Assembly: GCF_022682495.2 (NCBI RefSeq)
Contig: NC_071398.1
Coordinates: 12,716,934-12,780,933 of the forward strand
Reading direction: 5' to 3'
DNA from: Desmodus rotundus
Lineage: Eukaryota > Chordata > Mammalia > Chiroptera > Phyllostomidae
Length of the DNA stretch: 64,000 nt
In this document: in pieces, positions 12,185 through 23,954 of the stretch
How positions within the stretch are numbered: position 1 is the first letter of the stretch
How the letters are laid out: every line of letters begins with the position of its first letter
The notes under the pieces: generated by a model
The model's database searches: none
Seen by the model: only the letters and a program-made list of their open reading frames with translations
Told to the model about the DNA's origin: nothing
Position numbers and translations under genes: made by a program

Positions 12185-12654
12185 CTGTCATTCAGAGAAG
12201 ACAAATCAAGTTGAATGACAATGAGTAGGGATGGCCCAGCAAAGCAGGCCCCAATCAGGACCGTGTTTTTGGACTTTGTAAATTCCCTGAAATTTTTACA
12301 AGAGGAGGAGCTGGGGAAGCAGGATCAACCAGAGAGTAGAGTAAATACGGTTAAACAGCTTTGAACAGATTCGGCTTATGCTCTTTTAAGTAGCTTATTC
12401 ACTCCAGTTTTAGGAAAACAGGAAGTAATAAGATTAAGAACGCAAAGCTCAAATGAAAACATAATGTCAGACCTAGTCCAAGTAGGATTTGGGTTCGGGA
12501 AAACAACTGAAATACTCCATGAAATTAAAGGAAGATGAGCAGGCTTACACTAAGCCTCATGCACACACTCTCCCAGTAGTTTGTAAATTCCTACAAGGAA
12601 AGTAATAAATTTATTTTATGGGGACTATAATAATAAAAATAAATAAATAAATAG

Positions 12655-12850
12655 CTTCGAGTTATTTCACATGAATTATGTGCCAGGTGCTGTTCTAACT
12701 GCTTTGTGAAGTATTTATTAACTATCACTCAATCCCTCAAACCCCTCTGTAGTATCAGTGGAATAGATACTAGTGTCAACTCACTTATCGATAAGAAAAC
12801 TAAGAGATTGCATAACCAAACCTGGATTGAGTTCCTGGTTTCAAACCCTA
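12655..12850 (-). repeat. MIR SINE, antisense
   Basis: 'tatgtgccaggtgctgttct' and 'gataagaaaactaagagat' followed by 'aaacctggattgag' are antisense MIR landmarks. Confidence 0.6.
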
Positions 12851-13720
12851 TCTCTTCCACTTATTTTCTGAGCTTCGTCAGTCGATTTCTCTGCCCGCGT
12901 GGCCACCCTGGTACAGCTCCTGTACAGTTGTTTCACTGAGAGCCAAACCCATAGCAGACATGGAATAAACGCCAGTCAGTCTAACCTGAAATTGGATTTG
13001 GCGGGGAAAAAGAGAAGGGAGACACTCAGATCCTTTGGTTTGTGTCCTTTATATCTAACTAAAGCTAAAGACATTTTTCTTGTGTGTGTTTCTTGAGAAA
13101 TTTTGCATTATACTTTGCAATATCTTTATTTTACTAGCAATGTCTTCATATATAGGTGTATATTTACTAAAGTATGCACTTTCAATATGGGGAAGTATTT
13201 CTTATTGGAATATATAGGAACCATGGATAGAATTCATATTGACTCACAGAGGAAAGCATTGAAAGTATTGTATATTTAATTTTACATTCACCATGGGAAA
13301 TCCAAGGGAGACATTTATAGATGTATGCATGTGATTTGAATAGTATTAACTCTCATTCTGAAAGGCAGATAGTATTCATGATGTTTCCATTAAAAGAAGG
13401 AATGATATAAAAACCATCTGAGACAAGATGGCCAGTAAGAAACGATCCCAGCGAGAGGGATATTGGTGAAGTCAATACAAGTCCAAGGTCAGCTTCTTAC
13501 TCCGAATTTGGTGAAACCCCACCTTTGCAGGGCTCTAAAATATAATCAGACTTTGGGAGACTGTCTCTCATTAACCAAGCCCCTAAAATGCTGACAAATA
13601 AAAATATTCAATTGCGTTAACTAAAAGTGAGAATTATAACTGCCAAGAGGTCTTCAGTGTAAGTTTGGAATCAGTAGATTCTTTAATTATAGTAATTCTT
13701 CCAAATAATAAACAACAGGA

Positions 13721-13757
13721 ATATATATATATATAAATAAATATATATATATATATA
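13721..13757. repeat. (AT)n low-complexity tract
   Basis: Alternating AT with a central 'aaataaat' interruption; the arms are self-complementary. Confidence 0.92.
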
Positions 13758-13890
13758 ATTCATTCATTTATTCAACACTGAGATATGGGCTCAGGATGCA
13801 ATTTTAGCAAAAAATAGATATTGTCCTTGGCCCTTGTCCTTCTGAGATGTACAGACTAGTGGAAGAGAAGATGAGGGAATATCTGTGAAG
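13758..13890 (-). repeat. L2 LINE fragment, antisense
   Basis: Begins 'attcattcatttattcaaca', the reverse of the L2 terminus, followed by 'gggctcaggatgcaatttt' and 'ccttggcccttgtccttct' in the expected order. The adjacent AT repeat probably arose at its edge. Confidence 0.45.
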
Positions 13891-15834
13891 TTGCATACGT
13901 GGCACGTGACCTCATGAACCATATGCTTTGCACTCATGCAGTGGAAGGGCGGTGAGTTGACTTCTCATCTACTTGTGTGCTCATGGCCCCATTTTCATAG
14001 AGATGTCCTCCTCTCACCTGGAGGAGAAAGAATATTCCCCTTCTGCATGTGTTAACACGTATTTCTATGTTTTCTGCACTGATAATCCCTCTTCCCTTGT
14101 CACATCCCTTACTGAGATATGACTGAAACCCATTCGGCGAGAGTTGAGTCAGTGTTTCTGTTTACAGCATTTTCTGCAGATAATGAATGCATTCGTCAGG
14201 GATGGTTTGAGCAGCACTGGGGATGCCGTGCCCTTTTGGCTAAAGTTTGTCAGTGGTATACACCTGTGTATGAGGCAGAATATGACCTCTAGGTGCAGAG
14301 TCAGCACTGACGGTCCTTCAGTTTCCCGGAATTGTGCAGTGAGCAGGGGTTCCAAGGACTGGTTCACAGAAACTGACAGTCAGGTGCTCACAGGTTGATT
14401 CCAGGAACTGTGTGCTGGTGGGCAGCACATTATCTGAATCACCAAGGGCAGGAGGAAAAATAATACATGAGTGAGCCCACTGAAAAAAAGGCAGGTAGCT
14501 AAAAACTCAGTCGAATTTGTAGAAGACGGCCTGATTCCTCACTTCCTTTTCTCAACTGCTGCCAACATGGTCTGGTGTGAAAAGTAGGTGGAGTGGAATC
14601 AAGACTGAAAGGACTAACGGCCACGGGGTTTGTTCTTATACCAGAGGAAGTGTTTGCAAGAGCTAGTCATGGCTCTGAAAGAGGAGGAGGGTGCATGGTG
14701 TATTATCTAGACCGCACTCGGTGGCTATCACTATGCAAGCCAACCTACAGCATCTTTTTGGTTTCCATTGTGTTAAAGGTACTTCAGACCTCAGAATTAA
14801 AGACTCATCAGTTGCAAGATTTGGGGAAATCGGTTTATAATTAGGAGCCCGCTTGGCCATGTGGCATATGCAACAGAGAGCAAGAAAACTCTTCTGGGTT
14901 CTTCTTTTTCAAAGATCTAGGTATTTGAAAACTGTCCCTTACTGAAGTTCATTATAGAACCAGCCATACCATTCTAATTAAGCTTACAATGTCTATTGTT
15001 AAAAGGAATAGTTTTTACTGTGTGCAAGATATTATACCCAGCAATTCCAGCCTATAATAGTCTTCAAAAATAACTCCTTAATTGACTGTTGAGAGTAATG
15101 ATAACAAGATTTAAAACACAGTGTTAGGACCAGAAAATTTAGTGCAGAAGACCAATCCAAGGGCTGAGCTGTCGGTGAAGAAGCCCACTGAATTTTTCTA
15201 AGCTAATTCAAATGAAAACACTAAGATTAAAAGTGATAACACAGTGCCAATGAGATAAGAATTTCTGCAAAATTAGATTACAGCCTCCTTGTGACCATAA
15301 AAACCATATTATCCTTGACAATACTAAATCAGTCACTGCAAGAAAATTACCTTCACAAGTTCCACTCATGCTTTTTGTTTGAACCTAGAGTTTGGTCTGT
15401 TTTCCTGCTATGTGTGAAAAAGAAGTGGCGTTTTTTGTTGTTGTTGTTGTTTTTGTTTTTTTAACATACTTCTCTCTGAAAAGGGAGGGATGCTTCACAA
15501 CCAGTTTTGTGATAAAGAAATCACACCCTTTGCCTTTACTATCCCCAAAGATACCATTTAATTTAAAGGGGGAAAAGTGTGCAAAGTATTGAATTGTGAG
15601 ATGCAATAATTTTTACAACTTGTTTGTTGTTGTTGACATCCAGTCACAACTTGTCAAAACATAAGTTTATTTTTGTGTTTGTGCAACGTAGGTAGCCATT
15701 TCCTAACGCTTCTGTTCATTTCTCAGCAATTGAAGACATCTTGATGAATAGCTTTCATTTAGGACTGTTGACCCTGTTCAGTGAGAGTTTACTTTACTGA
15801 GAACTGGTATTCCTGGTCTGATTCTTTATAGTAG
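13891..15834. other. Unannotated non-coding stretch
   Basis: No gene or recognisable mobile element. A (TTG)n-like run lies at 15435-15455 and another near 15622-15636. Several 60-84 codon frames exist on both strands with no supporting context. Confidence 0.45.
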
Positions 15835-15957
15835 GACAACAGAGAACAAAGTCTTTGTCTAAAGACTAAATTCGCCAGCACCTGGAGTTTGAACTTGCAG
15901 CCACCTAGTGTGCATAAGTTAAGTTATAGCAGCCCTGGCTGACTAATACAGGTTGTG
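15835..15957 (+). mobile_element. MLT1-type MaLR LTR, 3' end
   Basis: Ends 'gttatagcagccctggctga' followed by 'ctaatacag', the characteristic terminus of MLT1/MST LTRs of the ERVL-MaLR group. Only the 3' part is recognisable. Confidence 0.6.
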
Positions 15958-15994
15958 AGGTCTATTTCTAGACTCATTTTCCCAATGAATCTAG

Positions 15995-17175
15995 ATGCGG
16001 ACATCTAGTTGTTCCAGCACCATTTGTTGAAAAGACTGTCTTCTTCACTGTTTCACCTCTGCTCCTTTGCCAGAGGTCAGCTGACTGTATTCAGGTGCAT
16101 GTATTTCTGTACTCTCTCTTCCGATCCGCTGAGCTGGGTGTGTATTATTTTGCCAACACCACCCTGTCTTGACTTCTGTGGCTTTACAGTAAGTCTTAAA
16201 GTTGAATGATGTTGGTCTTCCTTCAGTATCGTGTCAGCTGTTTTGGCTCTTTTACCTCTCTGTTTGAACTTTAGAATCAGTTTAATAATACCCACAAAAA
16301 CAAACAAACAAACAGAAAACTTGCTGGGACTTTGGTTGAGATTGCATTGAATCTATATGTCAAACTGGGAAGAAATGACATCTTGACAACATTGAATGTT
16401 CTTCATGCACATGGACTATCTCTTCACTTATTTGGCTCCCCTTTGACGTCTTTCATCAGAGCTGCATAGTTTTCCTCACATAAATATTAAACATTTTTGT
16501 TAAATCTGTACATAAGCATTTCATTGGGTAGGGTGCTGATGCAAACGGTATTGTGTTTTCATTTCAAATTCTACTCGTTCATCGCTGGTACATAGGAAGG
16601 CAACTGGCTTTGGTACGTTAGCCTTGTATCTTACAATCTTCCTTTTATTGCTTATTAGCTGTAGGATTTTGTTGTTGCTGCTGCTGTTGATTCTTTGGGA
16701 TTTGCCACATAGACAGTCACGCCGCTGGTAAACAAAGGCAGTTTTATGTATTCCTCCCCAATCTGTGTACCTTCTGTATCTTTTCAAAAATTGCATTAGT
16801 GAGGACTTCCATAAGGACACCGTGAGAGGGCATCCTTGCCGGGTTTCTGACCTGAACAGAAAAGCTTCCCATTTCTACCACATTTCAACTGTTTATAACG
16901 ATTTTGCATATGGTGACCATGCTCATTCATGGAAAATATTTCAAATTGCACTAATTGCTTGGGTTTCAAGGGCCTATTGTCAGCCATAGATTGCTTTATA
17001 TTCCTACCTGTTACACACTTAGAAAGAAGCATCCCTCTGTTGCTAGGTTTTTTTCCTAACCCAGTTAAAATTCATGCCAGAAGTGGGGGCATTCACATTT
17101 CTCTTTATCACTTAGTTTCATAAATTCTCGGCTTTAAGAATTGTTTTATATTTTATTTAAAGTCTTCCATTAGTC
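15995..17175 (-). mobile_element. Ancient L1 ORF2 fossil, antisense
   Basis: About 1.2 kb reads as the reverse of an old L1 ORF2 region. Landmarks in order are 'gttccagcaccatttgttga', 'ttgagattgcattgaatcta', 'agcatttcattgggtagggt', 'attctttgggatttgccac' and 'gagagggcatccttgccggg'. Many stops and indels break the reading frame, so it cannot encode a reverse transcriptase. A CAAA run at 16292-16312 replaces part of the element. Confidence 0.82.
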
Positions 17176-17206
17176 CTGTTCATTATTCCACAAGAAGGAT
17201 AAAACA

Positions 17207-17696
17207 AGAAGGAAATCTTACCTTTTGTGACAGCATGGATGGACCTGGAGAGCAGTATGCTAAGTCAAATAAGCCAGTGGGAGAAAGACAAGTACTACAT
17301 GATCTCACTTATATGTGGAATCTAACCAACAAAATAAACTAACAAACAAAATAGAAACAGACTCACAGACACGGAGAACAGACTGACAGCTGTCAGAAGG
17401 GAGAGGTCTGGGGTCTGGGTAAAAAAGGTAAAGGGATTAAGCAAAGAAAAAAACCCCACAAAAAACAAAACTCATAGACACAGACAACAGTGTGGTGTCT
17501 CCCAGAAGGAAAGAGGGATAACAGGAGGTAGAAGAGGGAAAAGGGGAGGTAAACAGTGATGGAAGGAGATTTGACTTTGGGTGGCAAACACACAATACAA
17601 TATACAGATAATAAATTATAGAATTGTACACCTGAAACCTATATAATCTTATTAATCAATGTCACCCCAACAAATTCCATTAAAATTTTAAAAATA
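17207..17696 (+). mobile_element. Young 5'-truncated L1 with perfect target duplication
   Basis: A 490-bp L1 3' end beginning in the segment 'cagcatggatggacctggag' and ending 'aataaag' after 'caatgtcaccccaacaaatt'. It is flanked by identical 15-bp copies of 'aagaaggataaaaca' at 17192-17206 and 17697-17711, proving target-primed reverse transcription. It lies at the edge of the antisense L1 fossil. The minus-strand frames here are non-coding shadows that also recur in the related copy at 46303. Confidence 0.88.
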
Positions 17697-17711
17697 AAGA
17701 AGGATAAAACA

Positions 17712-18151
17712 TAAAATCTGATAATATCCACCCTGTTCAATTCTGCCTTCCTTAAAATGTAAAGCAACATTACATTAAATTGTAAAGTAAAATGTAAGAC
17801 AACTAAAGCAACTCTGATTTAGTATATCCTTCATCTAGACAAAAGAATAATTTGGCTGAAAATTAAAATAATTTTAGTGTTCCATACTTGGGGAAAAGTA
17901 CTCTGAGTTTAGGCGACAGCCACAAAAAAGGAGAGAGCAAGACAGAGAAATTATTTAGATTTAAACTCCAAGGGAGCAAAAATAATGTAAAATTTAGTAA
18001 ATTGCTGGTAGTTCCATATTAGGTTTAGTATTTATTCTCATTTGTTATACACAAGTCACAATTTGGAAGCTGCATTCTGCATTTCTCATAGCCAGAAAGG
18101 GACTGATCAAAAAATCTACCTGTGATAACTAAAAGATTGTGACAAATGTTG
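17712..18151. other. Unannotated AT-rich stretch
   Basis: Nothing recognised beyond the 3' copy of the L1 target duplication at its start. Confidence 0.4.
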
Positions 18152-18162
18152 CAAGATATTTA

Positions 18163-18374
18163 CTTGTTTCTAAAGATTTTATTTATTTATTTTTAGAGAG
18201 AAGGGAAATGAGGGATAAAGAGAGGAAGAGAAACATCAATATGTGCTTACTTCTCGCGTGCCCCCTACTGTGGATGTGGCCTGCAACCCAGGCATGTGCC
18301 CTGACTGGGAATCCAACCTGCGACCTGTTGGTTCGCAGGCCGGTACTCAATCCACTGAGCCATACCAGCCAGGG
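18163..18374 (-). mobile_element. Ves-type SINE, antisense
   Basis: Complete tRNA-derived bat SINE read in reverse: A/T-rich tail on the left, 'agagaaacatcaatatgtg', 'cctgcaacccaggcatgtgc', B-box complement 'ggaatccaacctg', and the head complement 'accagccagggc'. Identical 11-bp 'caagatattta' copies flank it (18152-18162 and 18375-18385). Confidence 0.92.
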
Positions 18375-18385
18375 CAAGATATTTA

Positions 18386-19254
18386 TATTTTTAAAGTACA
18401 ATTAAAGATATTCCTAGAGAACAACTTCATGGCATTAATGAAAGTTACCAAAAATATTTTATAATAATACAACTAAGGTAAAGATACCAAGTTAAAAATC
18501 TAGAAACACCTTCTATAATTCTAATTGGACCAGTTATTTGAGAAAGAAAAAGTGCAAATAAGCCGTAAAATGTGAGCAAAGTCTCCAATTTTCATTAGAA
18601 ACAAAACAACCTATATGAGAATGAGTATTATTCTATTTTATTTTTCAACCCACTTTTAAAGTATGATTTTAAATCTTCTTAATGTTTTAAAAAATGGTAT
18701 CTATTTCCAGTTTGTACACTTACCAGGAAAACACAAGAAAGTAGCCCTGTAACAGTTAAAATATTGAAGATATTATCTGCTTTGAATGTTTCCTTGTGTT
18801 CATTAAACTTTACTGGATAGTGTAACCCTGAGCGCTGTCTGCATTTGATTGCTTAGAATTTCAAATCTGACCTGTAAAGTCACCTCCAGTGTGTGACTGG
18901 GTTTACTATATAATTTTTCTTTGCAAATATACTAGTATTGTAGACTTCTACCTAAAGCCTAAGAATGTTGTTATTAACTTGCTTTTAAGTTCCTCAATAA
19001 AGCAACGTTTAGGATGTACATAAAAACACTGCATTTTTATTAAATAGCCCTAGAGGAAGGAAAGGTTATTTTAACAGTCATATCAACAGTATAGTTCTAT
19101 GGTTGTATTCAATTACCATTGGCTTGTCAACCTCCTTAAGTACTGGCACCATGTCCAGTGGTGCTTATTAATAGATTTTTCTTTTTCTACATTTTATCCA
19201 ATATCATAAAACTCTAGTAAGAACATGTCCTAGATTTTTAAGGTTAGTGATTTC

Positions 19255-19255
<1 letters not shown>
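18386..19255. other. Unannotated AT-rich stretch
   Basis: No gene or repeat recognised. The segment 18780-18900 is complex, non-repetitive sequence. Confidence 0.4.
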
Positions 19256-19285
<30 letters not shown>

Positions 19286-19295
19286 CCCCTCTCTC
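19256..19295 (+). repeat. (CT)n pyrimidine tract
   Basis: Imperfect CT repeat with a short C run; almost pure pyrimidine on the plus strand. Confidence 0.93.
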
Positions 19296-19388
19296 GTCTT
19301 TATTCCATTTCTTCCTTAACCTTTGACCCCCCTATTTTCTCAGGATTAGCCACATTCAGAGGGGGAGAGAGATGGTAGATAGGAGATG

Positions 19389-19459
19389 GAAGCATAACAA
19401 GACATGAACTAGGGCAATGCTAACAGTGCCATGGAAAAGAGAACAGACTTGAAAACATT
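19389..19459 (+). repeat. Inverted-repeat arm A
   Basis: 71 bases whose reverse complement recurs at 21601-21671 with about nine mismatches, including a 25-base perfect core (19399-19423). It resembles an antisense L2 segment, but two independent L2 relics would not normally be this similar. Confidence 0.8.
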
Positions 19460-19589
19460 TTTAAATTTAAAATTAATGGAATTGAATGGTTGATTGTTAT
19501 GGAGGCAAGCAAAAGTGAGAAGTCAGTGATTCGTAATATAGAAGATTTAGCAGGTTCAAAGGAAATGTAGTTGAATATAGCTAAGTTTA

Positions 19590-19715
19590 ATTTCAGCATT
19601 AGTATGTGCCATTTACTGTGCTAAATTCTTTTTTATATGCTGTTCCATTTAATCCTCAAACCTTTTTAGAGATAAGGAAACTAAGATGCAGGGAGGTTAA
19701 GAAACTTGCTAAAGA
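19590..19715 (-). repeat. MIR SINE, antisense
   Basis: 'tttactgtgctaaattctt', 'agataaggaaactaagatgc' and 'aggttaagaaacttgctaaa' are consecutive antisense MIR landmarks. Confidence 0.62.
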
Positions 19716-19766
19716 TTCTATCTATAATAAGATTCTATCTATAATAATAATAATTCTATCTATAAT
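19715..19766 (+). repeat. Short tandem repeat, 16-19 bp unit
   Basis: Three copies of 'attctatctataat' separated by variable AAT units, directly after the MIR. Confidence 0.85.
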
Positions 19767-21319
19767 GAGTATTCGTGGCCAGAGATTCTGATGCCAGAGA
19801 CCACTCTATTCATGAACTTCACCTTTTTGGCTTGCTGGGCTTGAGATGCTATACCCATCCAGGTGGAGATGTCCAACCCAATCCTGGATATGGGATTCTG
19901 AAACTTTAGAGGAATGGGTGTTGACATTTTCTAGAGTTCCCCAAGTGGGGGTGATGCTGGGGCAACAGCATACTAAAGCAGGGGTCCACAGAGAGAATGG
20001 TAGAAAGTACCAATGTTTGCAGGAAAGGCTGAGGAGAGAGAATGCCGCGTAGCGAGACAGAGAAACGACATTCACAGAAGGGGACTAGGAGGCAGAGGAT
20101 TCAGAGCGATGTCAAAGGTGGTAGATGGTCTCAGGAAGTAATGGCCAACAACAATGCATAGTGCAGCACACGGCAGAAATGCCTGCTGTCAGAAAGGAAC
20201 ATCATGTCCCTCGGTCAGAGACTCTCAGAAGACCATTTCCCACCTTCACCAAGAGCAGGGAAGAATTGTGGGGTTTTCATGGGTTAAGACTATACAGATG
20301 CCTAGCAGAAGCTTTTATATACCATAGCATAGTGTGATCACCATTCCTTTCACATCATAGTTAGAGTGTGATCACCATAAACATTGATATGTTGCTGCAT
20401 ATTTTTTTCTTGCAGTGGAGCCTGTGTGCCTAGAGCATCATACAGAAACTGCATGCAGAGGTGCTGCTAGACATAACCTAGACTGGGACCTCTCACTTTT
20501 TAGCAGTGGGGGCAGATTTTAATAGAATCATATATTGAAGATTTTTTTTTATGTAAGCCTCAGAATATTCAAGAGTTATATTTAAGTCTACCCAAAGACT
20601 TTCATTTGGTAAAACAAAAATGCCACAATCTTTGAAAAGTGGTACTTTTTCTAAAACTGAAAACTTCACACGTTATACATCTCATTTGTTAACTTTCACA
20701 GCAGGCCTCCCGAAACCCAACTTCCTACTGAAGTGTGTTTCCAAGCAATTTAATTTGGAAATTGAGAGCTGTCTTGACCTTTTCATGGGCTTTAACTCTG
20801 TATCCTGAAGACTTCAGAGACAACACTTGACAGGTGACCAAATACTGCAGAATAATAGGATTCCTATTTTTAGATAGAAGGATCTATAACTGAAAAACAG
20901 ATTATTTAATTAGTTATCTTTTAAAAGGCCTTCTTGGGGGAACCGTTTTTATGTGGGAGTTTGCATGACATTTACCACTTTGCGTGTTCCATTAAGTATC
21001 ATTACATACCCTTTACATGTAGCTGTGAACGGCTGTAAAACAGAAAACTCCAGCTGTTCGTGGGCTCAAGGCTCTGAATGAAGAACCACAAAACTGTGTA
21101 GAAAGATGGCACTTGAAGATCCTTTGTGCCACAGGGACACTTAGCTGTCCTCAGAAGTTTGCTGAGGCTCTAGTCAGAGCAAAATTAAGATTTATCAAAT
21201 AGTAAAGATTTAAGCTGGGGCAACCATTCATCACTTTCTCTTGTTTTAGTAATTCGAGTCTCCTGCAAGTCATTTTTTAAAAGAAGGAGTCTTGTTTTCT
21301 ATGTGTTTTTTTTTTTAAA
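19767..21319. other. Unannotated non-coding stretch
   Basis: No gene or named repeat. The word 'agtgtgatcaccat' occurs twice in 20330-20380, a small local duplication. Confidence 0.45.
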
Positions 21320-21430
21320 GGATTGGCATCACCACTTTGGTGCTGAGGGACACTGCGGCCTGAAGATGTGAAATGACTGGCCCAGGGTCCCATCAGCAAC
21401 TAGTGGCAACTGTGGCAATAAAAGTTCTTG
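21320..21430 (-). repeat. MIR SINE fragment, antisense
   Basis: 'gaagatgtgaaatgactggc' and 'ccagggtcccatcagcaact' match the antisense MIR core, diverged. Confidence 0.42.
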
Positions 21431-21600
21431 GGACTGCAAGCTAAAGAAACCCACTTTACTTACTCAAGAAAAAAAGATGATGACTCATTGGAAGGATTCT
21501 AGTGTAGTCCATGGAACCAAAGAAAAGCTGAACAACAGAAACTCAGATGAAGAAACCTGCATCGTTGCAGGAACAGCAGGTGGCAGCTCTTCTCTTGAAT

Positions 21601-21671
21601 AATATTCTCAACTCTGTTCTCTTTTCTGTGTCACTATTAGCATTGCCCTAGTTCATGTCTTTTTATGTTTC
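21601..21671 (-). repeat. Inverted-repeat arm B
   Basis: Reverse-complement partner of 19389-19459, about 87 percent identical over 71 bases with no gap. The arms are 2,141 bp apart. Confidence 0.8.
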
Positions 21672-22031
21672 CTTCTCTCCAACACTTGGCCATAAGGAGA
21701 CTCTGCTACCACAGCAGCATGGGGTCGACTCTGTGCTTAAGATTCTAATTCCCACAGGGAAAAATCTGATTGGCCGAGCTTCACCTGACTGGCAGTGGGT
21801 CTACCCCTTCCTCTAAAAACTACAGCGTAGGGTTAGCAGAGCCTGGCCTATTGCCAAGCTCTTTTAAGTCTCACTCCACTCTGACTCACCTTTGGCACAG
21901 TGTCCACACTGCCTGGTTTCCTCCCTACATTGTCTTTGCTGACCTTAGCATCACCTGGGGAGCTTTCAATAAATATCTGTCCTTACACTGAGCTGCGCAT
22001 GGCCTCGGGGGCACCTTTAGGAGTCAGCAGC

Positions 22032-22452
22032 ATAGCAGAAGACAGCAAGACCAAAATCAAAAACTACAGCACCGCGCCTTTTGATAGCCACTTCCCCAAC
22101 CAGAACCAGACCAAGAACTGTTGGCAGGACTGCCTGGACTTCCACCTCTGTGAGAAGGCAGTGACCTTGAAAGGGGGTGGTGTCTGCACGTGCAAATGGT
22201 TCCGGCGTGTGTCCTAGGCCCTTTGGCCCACGTTCTGGGTGTTGGCCTGGGATGACCACCAGGCAGAAGCCACGTTTCCTGGGAAGATCTGCACTGGCTA
22301 CACCCCACCTGTCTTCTGTCCTCCATCTTTCTCCCAAGGAGGTAAAGGGGAACCTGGGTACATCCCATCCTGGGATCCTGAGTCATGGCTTAACTAATAA
22401 TGAATACTTGTTTGAAAGGTGAAAAAATAAAATAAAATAACAATTAAAAAAA
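22032..22452 (+). pseudogene. COX6B1P: Processed COX6B1 retropseudogene
   Basis: The conceptual translation from 22032 aligns end to end with cytochrome c oxidase subunit 6B1, the small intermembrane-space subunit with a twin-cysteine fold: 86 codons at 22032-22289, the full family length, with no indel. There are no introns. The start codon is ATA, codon 62 is a TAG stop (22215-22217), the natural stop is TGC, and the last structural cysteine is replaced by Trp. A recognisable 3' UTR ('ctgtcctccatctttctccc') and an A-rich tail with AATAAA-like units at 22424-22452 follow. It is therefore an old, dead retrocopy. The 5' boundary is not resolved. Confidence 0.92.
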
Positions 22453-22609
22453 CCACCCATCCTTAGGTCCAGCAATGGAAGAATTAGGAAAGATCACCAA
22501 GAGCAAAGAGATATCATGAGAGACCAAGACGAAGATCGTTCATAGACTTATATCCCCCATTACTATATAGGGGGAAAAGGCTGATAGGAAAAAATTAATC
22601 ATTTGAAAT

Positions 22610-22950
22610 ACGGTGTTGGAAGAAATCTCTGTGAACACCCTGGACCGCCAGAAAGATGAACATGTGGGTCCTAGAACAAATTAAGCGTGAAACATTGCTG
22701 GAGGCAAAAAGTGACAGAACTGTCACTGTCCTACTTCGGGTACTTCATGAGAAGGAAGGATTCTTTGGAAAAGACATACTGCTGGGAAAAGCAGAAGGCA
22801 GCAGGAAAAAAGGAAGTTATGAAATGGATTGACTCCATAGAAGAAGCTATGGGCGTGAATCTACAGAATCTGAGCAGAATTGCTGAGGACAGGCCATTGT
22901 GGACGTCACTCATTCACAGGGTGGCCAGAAGTCAGAGTGGACTCAATGGT
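22610..22950 (+). mobile_element. RTE-class LINE fragment (end of ORF2)
   Basis: The frame at 22687 carries the C-terminal tail typical of RTE/BovB-like reverse transcriptases: 'GYFMRRKDSLEKT', then 'KWIDSIEEAMG', then 'EDRPLWTSLIHRVARSQ' and a final 'GLNGM'. The frame opens upstream without a proper start and the catalytic domain is absent. An old mammalian RTE is most likely; the exact family is not determined. Confidence 0.72.
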
Positions 22951-23330
22951 ATGTCACACTCACACTGGAGCCCTGCCCCCGACGCTGATTTACTTACTCT
23001 GGGTAGGGCTGGGCTCTGTGCATTTCTTTGAGGTGGTGCTGCCCCCAGCAGAAATTAGGGAGAGGAAGGGAGTCGAAATTGAAAGAAGACATTTCTTAAT
23101 TAACCAAAAACTCAGAAACCATCTGGCCCCTTTATTGCTATACTTGAGTGCAGGCTAGCTCAACCGAGAGAACCTGCTTTAAAGTCCAGATTACAAAGCC
23201 CCATTCAAACCCACCAAGTGAGTGAATATGGAGCCTGTACTTTTAAGACTCTTCAGGTTTTCCTCATATGGACACACCTATCCTGGATCCATAATTCAGA
23301 GGACTAGATCCTTGACTGAATGTTTTAGGC
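22951..23330. other. Unannotated non-coding stretch
   Basis: Nothing recognised. Confidence 0.4.
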
Positions 23331-23517
23331 CAGTGGGTCTTCAATTTGAGCACGCATCACAATAACCCAGAGGGCTTGTTAAAATACAGATTGCTGGGCC
23401 CCACTGTAGGCGTTTCTGATTCAGTGGGTCTGAGTTCAGGCCTGAGAATTTGCATTTCTCGTATGTCCCCTGTGGATGCTGGTGCTGCTGGTACAGGAAC
23501 CACATTTTGAGAATCAT
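23331..23517 (+). mobile_element. MER5A-type hAT element
   Basis: Near full length. It begins 'cagtgggtcttcaatttgag' and includes 'gggcttgttaaaatacagat', 'tgctgggccccact', 'tctgattcagtgggtctgag' and 'gagaatttgcatttct', ending 'attttgagaatcat'. The ends form the expected diverged inverted repeat. Confidence 0.87.
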
Positions 23518-23954
23518 ACCCTGAAGAGAGTAACACATTCTTTCATGGAATTCGATTGGAAAAGGCTCCTAAAGTCAAATTCATACAATGATTCTAGAGG
23601 AACCCAACGATGGAGAGCTACTTCAGAGGAGCAGGAAGGAGCAAGGTCGCTGAAAAAGGAACTGGCTCATCAGTGCTAAAGATGCAGTTTTACTGCAAGT
23701 GCGAGGCATTGCTGAGCCTTCCGGTCTTCTGGTCTGGCACGTCTTGAATCCACTTGGCGTGGTTGGTGTTGCTAACACTTGGCACATTTCTTTTGGGATG
23801 GGTCCTAGGCCACAGTCCTGCAACTTCCCTGAGAGATAACCAGTGCTTTGGGGCACACACAATACCATCTCTTTTCAAATACCTATTGAGAGTTTCTTTT
23901 GTCTCAGTTGACATTGGTTAAATTATCCTAAATCACTCAATTATAAATACCTAT
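23518..23954. other. Unannotated non-coding stretch
   Basis: No gene or repeat recognised. Confidence 0.4.

Noticed and set aside
22687..23031. 114-codon frame as a possible gene
   Set aside because: The residues are the tail of an RTE reverse transcriptase with no catalytic domain, followed by unrelated sequence.
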